DNA from: Tenrec ecaudatus | Lineage: Eukaryota > Chordata > Mammalia > Afrosoricida > Tenrecidae | NCBI RefSeq assembly: GCF_050624435.1 | Contig: NC_134535.1 | Location: forward strand, 124,545,731-124,609,730 | Direction of reading: 5' to 3' | Length of the DNA: 64,000 bases | Part shown: positions 11,692 to 23,800 of the stretch, one piece after another | How positions within the stretch are numbered: the first letter of the stretch is position 1 | Layout: each line of letters starts with the position of its first letter | Translations under genes and position numbers: made by a program | The notes under the pieces: generated by a model | Database searches by the model: none | What the model saw: the letters and a program-made list of their open reading frames with translations, nothing else | What the model was told of the DNA's origin: nothing

Positions 11692-11838
11692 TCACGGAGT
11701 CACAGAGGGTGGTATTAGCCCTGTAGCTAAAAGGATGTGGGGTGGGATCACTTGGTAATGGCAGTTTTTGAGATGAAGGCTGAAAAGCGTCTGCTGATGC
11801 CGATATCTTCTCGAAATCTTTAAACAGGGGGGAAGATT
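11692..11838 (-). CDS. APOBEC1: APOBEC1 coding exon 5 (C-terminus and stop)
   Basis: Forty-eight codons plus TGA begin NLPPCLKISRR and end GLIPPSVTP. The acceptor reads TTTTATTCCAG. The leucine-rich segment and IPPHILLATGL are the conserved C-terminal region used for dimer and cofactor contacts and nuclear export in known orthologues. The last residues (SVTP) differ from human SVAWR as remembered, and the protein is one residue shorter here, which offsets the extra residue in exon 3. Confidence 0.94.
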   Translation of the reverse strand, partial: NLPPCLKISRRYRHQQTLFSLHLKNCHYQVIPPHILLATGLIPPSVTP

Positions 11839-14800
11839 CTGGAATAAAAGAGAAGTTAGGGTAATACTTTTGAATACTACTATTGCCACAAACAATTTAA
11901 AGTATCAACAGGACACCAATGGACCACAATATGAGAATGAGAAATGTCGAAAATACCTTAGTGCCTCTAAGTTTCAGTATAGTAATTGTTATTATTATAT
12001 TGAATGAATGTGAAATCCACTTATGTCTTAGATGTATCCATTGCTTTCTCCTGCTGACTTCCCACCCAAGATTGCCTTATTTCAACATTTTTGGAACTAG
12101 ATAAATAACCAAACCTCACTATGAATAGCAAAGAGATGGCAGTGAGAGAGTATGTATCAACACTCTCGAGAAGAAATTCTGCAGAAGATGCTTCCTTTTG
12201 CAATAGAATCTTTATCCTTTAAGGAAGTGGTCCTCACCCTTCCCAATGCAGTGACCCTCTAAGACGAAAGTTCCTCATGTGGTGGTGAACCCCCACCCAT
12301 AACATGATTTTCTTTTTTTTTTTTTCATAACATGATTTTTGTTGCTACTTCTTGACTGTAATTTTGCTACTGTTATGAATCATAATGTATACTTCTGATA
12401 TGCAGGATGTATCTTTATTGTTACAAATTAAATATCATTAAACATAATTAAAACATATTGATTAATCACAAAACAATATGTAATTATATATTGTGAAATA
12501 TTTATGTGTTTTCTGATGGTCTTAGACGACCCCTGTGAAAGGGTCGTTCAACCACCAAAGGGGTTGTGACCCACCGGTTGAGAACCACTGCTTTAAAGGA
12601 ACTCACTAGAATTATGCAGTGGAGTTCCAGTGCGTACAGCTGCATCCACAGAGGTGGGTATCTTGGCCAGTGAGCTTCTTCTCCAGGTGGGTAGTTAACA
12701 AAATTTCTCCAGCAGTAATCATACTCTAAGAAACACAAATCTTGGTTTAGTGAATATGTACTATCCAACAAATTATTCCAAGAGAGCTCTAACTGAAAAA
12801 AACGTATGTCATATATACAATTCCCTGGCCTATTCAACCATATGTACAATCCCCTTGCCCATTCAACCAAGAAGCCCTGGTGCCTGAGTAAGAAGCCCTG
12901 GCAGCACTCTGCAGGAAGCACTGGATTCCTAACTGCAAGGCCATCTGTTCAAATCCACCAGCCTCTCTGCAGGAGAGAGATAGGGCTATCCACTCCTATA
13001 AGGATTTATAGCCTTAAAAACCCTACATGGGTTGCTATGAGACGGGACTGACCCAGTGACAGTCGGTTTGGGGTGGTGGTTGAGTGGGTCACATGTTGGG
13101 CTGTTAATTGCAAGGTCAGCAGTTTGGACCCACCAGCCATGAAAGAAGAAGCTTTCAGGTCCCAAAAAGATTCACTGTCTTAGAACCCCCAAAGGGCAGT
13201 TCTATTATGTCCTATAACAGTGGTGCTCAAACCTTCTAATTCCATCACCCTTGTTATGGTGACCTGCCAACCAAAAATTTATTTTTGTGATACTTCATAA
13301 CTGCAATTTTGCTACTGTTATGGCTCAGGAGACCCCTGTAAAAGGGTTGCTTGACCCTCAAAGGGGTCGCGACCCACAGGTTGAGAACCCCTGTCCTTGA
13401 AAATTACAATGAGTTGGAATCAACTCAATGACAGTTTGGGGTAGGGGGCTGGGGGACTGGTCGTATGGATCTATTCATTGTTGGAGATGAGCTAGGCTTA
13501 CCCAGACTCCAGAAAAAGAGCGAAGAAATTTATTTTAAAGGAGTTTCGTGGTGCAATGGCTAAGTGTTCGGCCGCTAACCACAAGACCAGAAGTTAGAGT
13601 CTACCAGTTGCTTAAAGATGGCAGAGAGACTACAGTGACAAGAGTGGAAACAGGAATCTCATATTTGGCACCTTCTTTGTCATGAATTACAGATTGGATC
13701 CTTGCTCACATTATTTTGGAATTAATATTTTATTCTGAGACTTTGAGTGTGAGATCACCAATCTCCTGACCTAGAAACCAACACCACCACCAAAGCTTTC
13801 CCCAAATGCTTTAGAATCTCTGTTTGCTGTTTCTACCTGGGACACTCATAATCTGGATAGTCACCCCACAAGTGACGACGAGGTCCCTAAGGCCTTGCCG
13901 GTTACACGGATCCATGTGTTGGAAAAGTCGTGCTACATAAATAATGAGAGTCACATTGGGGTGGTGGGTCAAAAACTCTCCGATAGCCTTGCAGCATTCC
14001 CAGCAGGGACTCCAGGACATGAACCAGGTGATGGAGCAGCTGACAGAGGGGCAAAGGTTTCTCTCTGAGGTAAATTTTTCAATAAAGTTGACTTCGGCAT
14101 GCTTGGTTGTGTTCTGGCCGGAGCTTCGCCAGCTCTTGTGGCTAGCGCCCCACTTGACTTCATAGAGGAGGCAGGTCTCTTTACGGAGTTCTCTGGGGTC
14201 GAAGAAGACCTCAAATTCCCAGGGATTGATTCTTCTCCTGAAATATAAAAACCAGCGGTTTTCAACCTGTGGGCACGACCCTTTAGGGGTCGAACAACCC
14301 TTTCACAAGGGTAGCGCGATTCATAACAGTAGCCAAACGATACTGATAAAGTAACAACAAAAATAATTTTATGGGGGGGGGGTCACCACCACATGAGAAA
14401 CTATATTAAAGGATCTCGGCACAAGGAAGGTTGAGAACCACTGTTCTAGACTATTCTGTCCACCTAATCACATCCCAGGAGACATTTTTTTCTCTTGAAT
14501 AATATTTTTATTGACAAATCTTACTTATTTCAAAATGTCCCTCCCCTTCCCATACAGTTGTGTTGTTCAATCCCATCGGGTGGGGCAATATAATCATCAA
14601 TGCTATCAACTCCCCTGGCTCCCCTTTCTCCCCTCCCCCACCTCACCCCCATCCCTTCATACTTTACTACTCCCCGGGAACCCTTACTCCTGTCAGTGCC
14701 TCTGAGGGGTCACCTGTCTTAACTACCATGTACCAAGTGACCACCTTAAATATATAAATGAACATACACAAGTCTAACATGACCAATGAGGTATATCATG

Positions 14801-17800
14801 TACGGACCACCATAGTAAGGGGAGGAAATGTTAAAGAACTAGAGGATAGTTACATGGTTCATCAGTGCCACACTGCAGCCTGGACATATCCTCAGTGCTG
14901 TGAGGTCCAACTAAGGGACCGTCCAATTGTCTTGCTGGTAGACTTTGGGTTTCCACTACATCCTACCCTTCATATCAATTGAGATGTGTGTTTTTTTGAA
15001 CTTGTGAAATCTCTTCTCATCGACACTTCATGATCCTACCGGCGGTTGTGCTTCTTCAATGTGGGCTTTGTTACTTTTTTTTATTTCCTATTCTATGTCT
15101 CAAAGCTATCTGGAGAGGTCCATCTGACCTCTTAAAATGTAATGAAAGTGTTATTCCCAAGTAACTTGGTCACCTCTGTACAGATACCATTGCTTTTGGT
15201 CTAGAAGTGTGTTATTATTGTGTCTTCATGTCTCTTTTCAAGGGTTCTCATTCCATTCTAATTTTTATACTGCACATTTAGAAGGGCCATGTCCTAATTC
15301 TTTTTCTTAAAAAAAGATAACTTTTATTGAAAATATACACAGTAGAAACACATTGATCTAGATGTACAATTCTGTGATACTGACTACGTGGTTCTAATTA
15401 TAAACCAGGCTCATCCTCCGTTTTCAAATTGCTCCTCCACCATCAGAATAAACTCACTGTCCTCTAGCTTCCTGTTGAAACTTATAGATTGCTATTGACA
15501 TTTTGATCCCATCTAGATAAGTCTTTAAAACAACATCAGTCCTAATAAATAAATAATCACAAATTTTTAATCTCTCTTACTCCCCAATGAACTCCAACCA
15601 GATTTTCTCAGGCATTGAAACCCCAGATTATCAACAAAAATCTACTGTCACATCTGAGAAGAGAGTGACTTAGAATCCTGTTTAGTAATCCCTCCCAAGA
15701 AAGAGATTCAGATTGTTCTTGGTGACATTTTTAGTTGAACATTCTCCAGGTCTCCAATCCGTGGCTCTGGGATCCTGCTGAGGAATCCTCTTTGTGATAG
15801 GGTTGAGTCAGAAACTAATTGCACACAAATGGTTCCCACTCGTCCCTAAACCATCACCTTTACTTCTTGCATAGGCCAATCCTTCCACTCACCATGAGAT
15901 AGTATGTCTATTCTTCAGCAATAGCCTCCTTGTTAATAATGATGTCAGGAAAATGAATAGATAATAGTAACAGATGAATTCCTTAGACATTTCATTAATG
16001 ACTACAGAGCGTGTGCTTTAAAGAGAGAAGACCAATCATAGGGTGATTCCATTGAAGCAAGCTGGCAGAGAATTTATGTAAATAGAAACCAAAAGGCATA
16101 GCAGAAAAGATAAAGGAAACATTAATCACTAAAAAAAATTGTGTTACCCACTTTATTGTGCTATTTCCTTTATTGTGGTGATCTGGAATCAAACCTTCAA
16201 ACGTCCCAGTTTGTCTGCTTTAGGAAAGGTGGGGAAAGCTAACAAAAGTATAATACTCTGGGGAGGGAGAAAGGGAAAACGAGCTGATTCCAGGAACCCA
16301 AGCGGAAGGCGAATTTTGAGAATGATGAGGGCAACGAATGTGTAAGGGTGCTTTACTCAATTGATGTCTGTATGGATTGTGATAAGGGTTGTATGAGCCC
16401 CAATAAAATGATTTATAAATAAAAGCATAATACTCTACTGGGGAGTATTACAATCACACACACACAAAGGAAGCATTAATCATAGAGAATAAGGTTGAAA
16501 TGACAAAAGGGAATTGAAGGAGCATGGCAAGTGAGAAGAACAATATATTGAATGCTGTAGTCTGTGGCTGTAAGTAATCATGTATTCTCGGCTACATTAA
16601 ACAGGTACTATGATAGTATCCTTCTTACCTCAGGGTGGCATCTCCAGTTGAAGGACCTGTTGACCAAGAGAAAATGATGTGACTAACACTCAAATATAAT
16701 TATGTAGATAACACTCAAATGCCACTCAAAAAAAATGCTCTATTCGTCCAAGTCTGAAACCCAAAGCAGAAGATGGAGTTCAATGTGCTCTTAGATGAAT
16801 TGGATTGGACAGTCTAACTCCACCAGAGAAAACCTAGACCTTTTTAAAGGTCCTGTTCAAATGTCCCATTGAAACACATTGGCCTGGAGGGAGGGAAGAT
16901 CGAAGCAGCCAGCACTGCTCTTAGAAAAGAACAAAACACAACATTGGCACCAATTAGAAGTGAGACAGGAGAGGTAAGTGCTGCTGTGTCTATGACCCGG
17001 TCACCTGAGCCCTCACTACACAGGGGTTCAGATCATTTTGCTTTCACCTCCAGTCAAAGACTCCCTGGGATAGTCAAGAGCCCTGACAGGCTCCTGTGTC
17101 CAGCAGGTTTGTGTCAACACAAGGGCATAAGACCAAGGCCAGCCAAGAAAAGCACACTCTTGTTACCATTGTTAGCTGATGTCAAATCTGTTCTAACTCA
17201 CAGTAACACCGACGTGCGCTGGGTAAGATTTTTGGGCAGCAGAACACCAGGCCTGTCTTCCAAGGCACCAAATGGGTTTTTACCCCCAATCTCTCAGCTA
17301 ACCAGTTGACTGTGTCACACAGGAACCCCTGAAAGAATACTGGTGACCAGCAAAAGAGGTCACCCATGGAACGTGGCAAACTACAGTCTAACGGAGGAGT
17401 GGGTGTGGAGAATCACACGGTTACCCTCTCCACAAACACTCCTTAAGAGCCTACTACGCACTAGGTGCTCTTCCAATTATTGGAAGTGGAGTGGGGGGTT
17501 AGAGCTAACCCCAGCTTCCCTGGAGGAGGTATTCTAACGGTGGGAGAGAATACATGCGTAAATACATGTGTAATATAAAGTCTTGATGAGAAAAATATTA
17601 GGAGGATAAAAAGTGACACGGAACCATACTGGATAGGCCAGTCAGGGAAGGCCTCTTTCATGAAGGGTATTTAAGCAGAGACCTGATTGCAAAGCGAAGG
17701 AACAAGACATAACTGTAAGAGATGAGCTTGGTCATCCAGGGCCTTATGGGTTTCATTCTGAGTGTAACGGGAAGCCACTGGAGAGTGCGGAAATTATTCA

Positions 17801-20800
17801 AGTGAGAGTACCAGGTTTTAGAGGCCCATACCTCTCAGAGCATTGGGGATGCTATGAAAGGGACCCCAACCAGACCGAGGTCAGAATACCTGTTAGCTGC
17901 CATCAGGCAGGACCTTTAGAGTGATGCCGTGTGCAATGGAATGGAAGACTAGTCATGCTCCATTCCCATGAGTGGTTGTGGCCGAAACCATTTTGATATA
18001 TAGCGTTTTCACTGGCTGATTTTCAGAAGGAGACTGCTGGCCCTTTCTTCCTAGTCATGCTTGGTCTAAAAGTTCATAGATAACTATTCAGCAATCACAA
18101 CAATACACAAGCCTAAACCAACAGACAGTGGAGGCTGTGCCTGAGGTGCACTCGCCTGAGAAGCAAACCAGGTTTCCTGCACAGAAAGCGAGGAATCTAC
18201 TACTCACTCACCAAGGCCCTCTCAAGGCACTTAGGACACAGAATTCCAAATCTTGGAAAGCAGAAATGCGACTCATCTCTGGTTTTCTCTTTGTTCACAT
18301 GAACTCAGGCGCAGGATGTGCCCATGGTTATTTAAAAGCCCTGGTAGAACAGTGGTTAAAGGATTCACGGATAATAGGTAGTTGGATGGTTAAAGCCCAC
18401 CAGCCACTCTGTAGATAAAGATGTGGCAATCTGCTTCTACAAAGCTTCACAGAGCAGATGGACACCATGCAGAACTGTTCGACTCTGTCCTACAGAGTTA
18501 GTGTGCTAGTCTGGGTACTTTAGAGAAACAAATCCACAGAAACTCATGTATAAGAGAGAGTTTTATATAGAGGTTAAGGGCACATCCATCTCACCAAACA
18601 CACACTATGATGACGACTGCAAGAGGAAAGCCGAATCCGTGAACGTGTGATCATCTCAATGCTGGCAGAGGTCTCCACACAGCTGCTCCAGCACCCAGGG
18701 CTGTATCAAGGTAGGACCATGTGGCTTCTCCTCAGGGATGTCTTACAAGAAGTGAGCCTTGACAGCTGAGGCAGGGAACTGGCTAAGGCAGCTGCACCCT
18801 GGTCCGACCATCACAAAACAAGAGACTTGAGAACTTGAAAGGCGAGGTTCACTGAGCCATTTATCTCTCCACCCTTCAATTAACCCCACATGTGTTTATT
18901 GACCAGGTTGGCATAATAAACTAACTACCTCCGTACGAGTCAAAATTGACTTGATGACAAAAATGTGTGTGTTGTGTGTGTATTATGCGTGTGTTTACGT
19001 GTGTTATTTGGAAGTTGAAGTTTATCTGAGGAAACAGTAGAGAAGACTCGTAAGTCAAAGGGCTCAATTACTAGCACTAATCCCTCTTTTCTAAGAAAGC
19101 TGAGATCCATTAATTTCAAGGCAGAGAGCATAAGGCTCCCCCCTACTGTGTCATAGTTTCTGTTATGGATTGAATTGTGTGTCCCCAAAATATGTTTCAG
19201 AAATCATACCCCTATAATTATGATTTTAATCCCATTTAGGAGTGAGGTTTCTTTGTTATGGTAAGAGACTATTTAAGACCCTAAAAGCAAAGAACAGATT
19301 TGAACAGAAGCAAAGTTTGGGAAAATAAAACCTAAAGCACATGGAGAAATCCCAGGAGTCAAGAAACAGAAGCTGAAGAGACAAGAAACTGTCCTTAGAG
19401 CCAACAGAGACAGAAAGCCTTCCCCTAGCGCTGGTGCCCTGAACTCAAGAGTTCTAGCCTCCTAAACTGTGAGAAAAAGATTTGCTTCTTGGTAAAGCCA
19501 TCTTCTTGTGCTGGTTTTTGTTGTTGCTGTTGTTGTTATTGATACCTTCTATAAGACACGTCCTCAGTGGTTCACAAGAGATACAAAAGTCATATGTACC
19601 TCTGAGAAGCATCAGGATTGGGAGATGGCTTAGTATCAAGCTGTGCTTTGTAGAAGACATAACCAGGCTTGCTAAAACAGAGAGCTTGAAGCACTTGCTG
19701 ATGAAGAGCAAGGATGCAACCTTTAGCGCAGATTACAACTGAGTGGTAAGAAGATCAAAATCCTCGCAACTGGATCAGTAGGTGTGGCAATTACGTAATC
19801 TCCTGTCAACTTATGAAGGGGTGGAGTCTAGCCTGTCAATCATCTCATAGCCAATGAAGCCTTTTGGTGGGGATGGCCTTCTCCTGAGGATTCTGGGGAC
19901 TCCTGTCTTCCTCCCTGGAAGCAGGACACACACTCTCTCTGTGTTGTCTCCCTGTGACATATTCCTGTTGACAAGCCACATGGAGCTATACTGATAGAGC
20001 CAGAGCCCTAGAGCTTGAGGAGGCACGTGGAGATCCACGCCAGTGCTGAGATGCTTCCACCACCACGGGATCCACAAGACCTTCCACCCACTGGCCTGTG
20101 ATCTTCCTGCATTTTTGCATGTGTTGTGTGAGTCTGAAGAGGAATTTACAGACTGGTACTAGACATATGGGCTAATATTGGATTCATGGCCTTGAGCTGA
20201 CTGGGCTGGGATGTTTTTTCAACATACAATTGCTCTTTTATATAAAGTTCTTTCTTATACACATGAGTGTCTATGAATTTGTTTCTCTAGTCAACCCAGA
20301 CTAACACAGTAGGTATCATCATGATACACAGAGAAGGGATTAAAATTGTGAAAGATTTTAGCTTGCTTGAATTCCAGAATCTATGTTTATGAAAGCTGTA
20401 GTCATGAGATTAAACAATGCATTGTATTGGATAAACCAGCTATACAAGATCTCTTTAAAGTATGAAAGAGTAAGTTTGTCCCTTTGAGGACTAAGGTGTG
20501 CCTGACTCAAATATTTTCAATTGTCTCATATGCATGTGAAACTGGATATAAATAAGGAAGCCTGAAGAAGCGAGTGCTGGTAAAGACTACTGAAAGTACC
20601 AGAGACTGCCAAAAGAACAGAACTTTTCTGGGAAGAAGTACAACCAGACTGCTCCTTAGAAGCAAGGATGGCAAGACTCCGTCTAAGGACTTTGGTTGGA
20701 TATGTTCTCAGGAGAAGCCAGTCCCTGGAAAAGGACATCATGCTTGGAAAAGTAGAGGGACAGCAAAAGAGAGGGCGATCCTTCACGCAGTGGCTTCAAC

Positions 20801-23800
20801 AATGGGCTCCGGCATAACAACAAGTGTGAGGATGGAGCAGGACTGGGCAGTGTTTCCCTCTGTGGCTCACATGCTCACTATGAGTCAGCAACAATGGTTT
20901 CTGAGAGGGCACTGACTATGGGGAAGTGCAGCCGGGAGACTTAGCCCATCCTCCCAGCCACGCTTTTAACTCCTAGAAACTGTTTGGAAACAAGACTCAC
21001 AAGGCCCGACAGACACCTCCTCCTAAATGGATAATGTTTTATACTAGCACATACACCTCTCCCTCCCCCTCCTCCTCTCTCTCTAGCACTAGAGGGGTCA
21101 TAGGGAAGGGGTCACAGTATCCCATACAGTATCCCGTACATGGCAAGTGGTTCTAAGTGAAATGAAGGACTAAACAGAAAGTAGCTAGGTATCATGAAAG
21201 AGGTCCAAGTCAGGAAACACTCTCCTAAATGTCTCCTGAAGAATAAGTCTCTGACCCTTAGGTGAAGAACAGGTGAATTTGAGTGTAAAGGTGGAGGGAG
21301 GGAGGAGATGGCTGACACCTTGAAATGAGCACCTGTCAGACTTTAATGCAGCCCTTGGACACCTCCTCTAGAGGAAGTGAAACAGCAGTGAGACCTTTGG
21401 AAATGGAGAGTGAGATGTATGCTCACTACTTAGACGGACAGATGTGACTCCTGGGATGCAAGGCCAGAAGGTTAACCATGATTCAAGAAATTTGAGGGGT
21501 GAGACCCACTACCTTCAGAGGACAGTCGAGAGAAATGCCCAGCTAATTCAACTGAAAAACGGGGGTGGTTTCCCTCCATCACTCCACTCACAAGAGCATT
21601 TAAAGAGAGGGATAATATATAGTAAAGAAAAATGAATTGTTGCTAAACCCCCAAACTGGTATCTGTATTACATCTTAATATATCAGGTCACATTGGTGCA
21701 ACAGTCTTCTAACTGGTCTATTTACTTTTGCCTGTGTTTTGTTATTATTGTTGTTGTTGTTTTCCTTGTGTCCAGTCCAAAACCCCTCCAATGCCAGGTA
21801 AATGGGTCTCAAACACTATTTTAATCTTATCTCTATGCTACTCACAAATCCTCCAATGGTTTTGTGGTGTACAAACTCAACTTCTTTTGGCTGAGTTTCA
21901 GGACCCTCTAAAACAGAACTTCAAATATAATGTCCAATCTTTGGTTGTTTTGTGATTTGGGTTAAAAAATATTCTTTTAATAAACATTTTATTGGGGGCT
22001 CTTACAGCTCTTATCACAATCCATACATCCATCCATTGCATCAAGCACATTTATAGATACGTTGCCATCATCATTTTCAAAACATTTTCTTTCTACTTGA
22101 GTCCTTGGTATCAGCTCTTTTTTCCCTCCCTCCCCAAAATGTGGGTGAAATTTTGCAGAGCAAATTGGCTTTCCACTGAGCAATTAATTAACACTTTGTT
22201 TTGCAACCCTGTTATGATTCTCAACGTCACTGTGCTCTTCCCACTTATCCCTCCGTTGACCATTTCCCTTCCTTTTTCTTTCCCATTCTTTCTTGCCTCC
22301 TGACCTTTATCCCTGGGCAAAGCTGCCTTTTAAATTTGCATGGCTCATTGTTCTAAAGAGTGTGTACCTCCCTGGAACTGTACAGTTCACCTTATAGATG
22401 TGCCTTTTGTTGGACTGAATGTGGGAGTGATTTTAGTTCTAGGACTGAATCGGGATTAATAGCCATATTCTTAGGGGGTTCCACCAGTCTTTATCAGACA
22501 AGTAAGTCTGAGTTTCTTGGGTTTAAAATTTTTTTTTTTTTTACAATTTTGAGTTTTGTTTCACATTCCTACTCTACCTAGGACGTCCTGCTATTGGGAT
22601 CCCTTTCAGAGTGGTTTGCAGGAGTAGCTGGGTAACATCAGTTTTCTGGTCTCAGTTATCCTGGAGGCTGGGGTCAACATGGTCCATTAGATCTTCAGGC
22701 TAATTATTTCCTTGAGTCTATGATTTTCTTCACTATGGTTTGAACAGAGTGAATGTGAGTTCTAACCTTATTGTAGCTTATTTCCATAAACTCTTCTCTA
22801 GCCTAACCAGTTTTCTTAGATGTCTTTAAATTCTCACAAACTCCTTTTGTCAATAGAATTGAATCAGTCTGAAACCTCCTCCTCCTCTTTGCAAAGGAAA
22901 TCACTCTTCTTCTGGAGAGAGCTCATCTTCCACCACTTTGGAAAATCATTTCCTTTCACTGTCTGAAGAGTTCTCAGTCTCTCATGAATTTCTCTAAGAC
23001 TAGATAGATAACAGGAAAGGAGCCTGGGTGGTGCCAGGGGTTAGGCATGGGAACCACGAGGTTGGTGGTTCAAACACACCAGCTGCTCCACGGGGGGAAT
23101 CAAGCTATTTGATCCCATAAATATTTAGTCTTAGAACCCGTGTACAGGGTCATTATTCGCTAGAACTGACTTGAGGGCAGTTAGTGGAAATAACTGGACA
23201 ATTATTTTACCAATTAATGCGAGCCTTAAGTTATCTCTAAGGAACCTTGGTGACACAATAGTTCAGAACTAGACTGCTAACTAAAAGATTGGTTGTGAGC
23301 AACAGCAATCTAGCTGAGAGGAATTACTAAGAGGCAGCAGGGTAAACTTGATGGAGGGATCGGGGGAAGGTAAAAGGAAACAGAGGAAAGATCTGGGAAG
23401 CAAAGCTATGGATAGAGATATAAGCATAGGTATGTACATATGTAAACACATTAATTCATAAAACCATAGGTATTGGCCTATGTACATATATTTATATGGA
23501 AATACACTGAGGATGTGAATGGACTTTGGGCCTCTTAAAAGCCCTCTCTCAATGCAAGAACACTCTTTTCTAACAACCTGGCATTCTGTGTTGTTCACCC
23601 TCCCAACAAGATCACCGAATATAAAATGGGTACATAAGCAAATGTGGTGAAGAAAGCTGATGATACCCAGCTATCAAAAGATATAGCACCTGGGATTTAA
23701 AAGCTTGAAGTTAAACAAGCGGCCATTTGCAGAGAAGCAACAAGCCCACATGCAAGAAGCCCACCAGCCCGTGTGATCATGAGGTGTTGATGGGATTCGG

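Noticed and set aside
13969-14265. 98-codon minus-strand open frame over APOBEC1 exon 3
   Set aside because: Wrong-frame shadow of the real exon; the correct frame carries the HAE and PCWEC motifs.
16869-17309. 146-codon plus-strand open frame in APOBEC1 intron 1
   Set aside because: No domain or homology recognised; its 3' third overlaps a decayed SINE and it lies inside an intron of the opposite strand.
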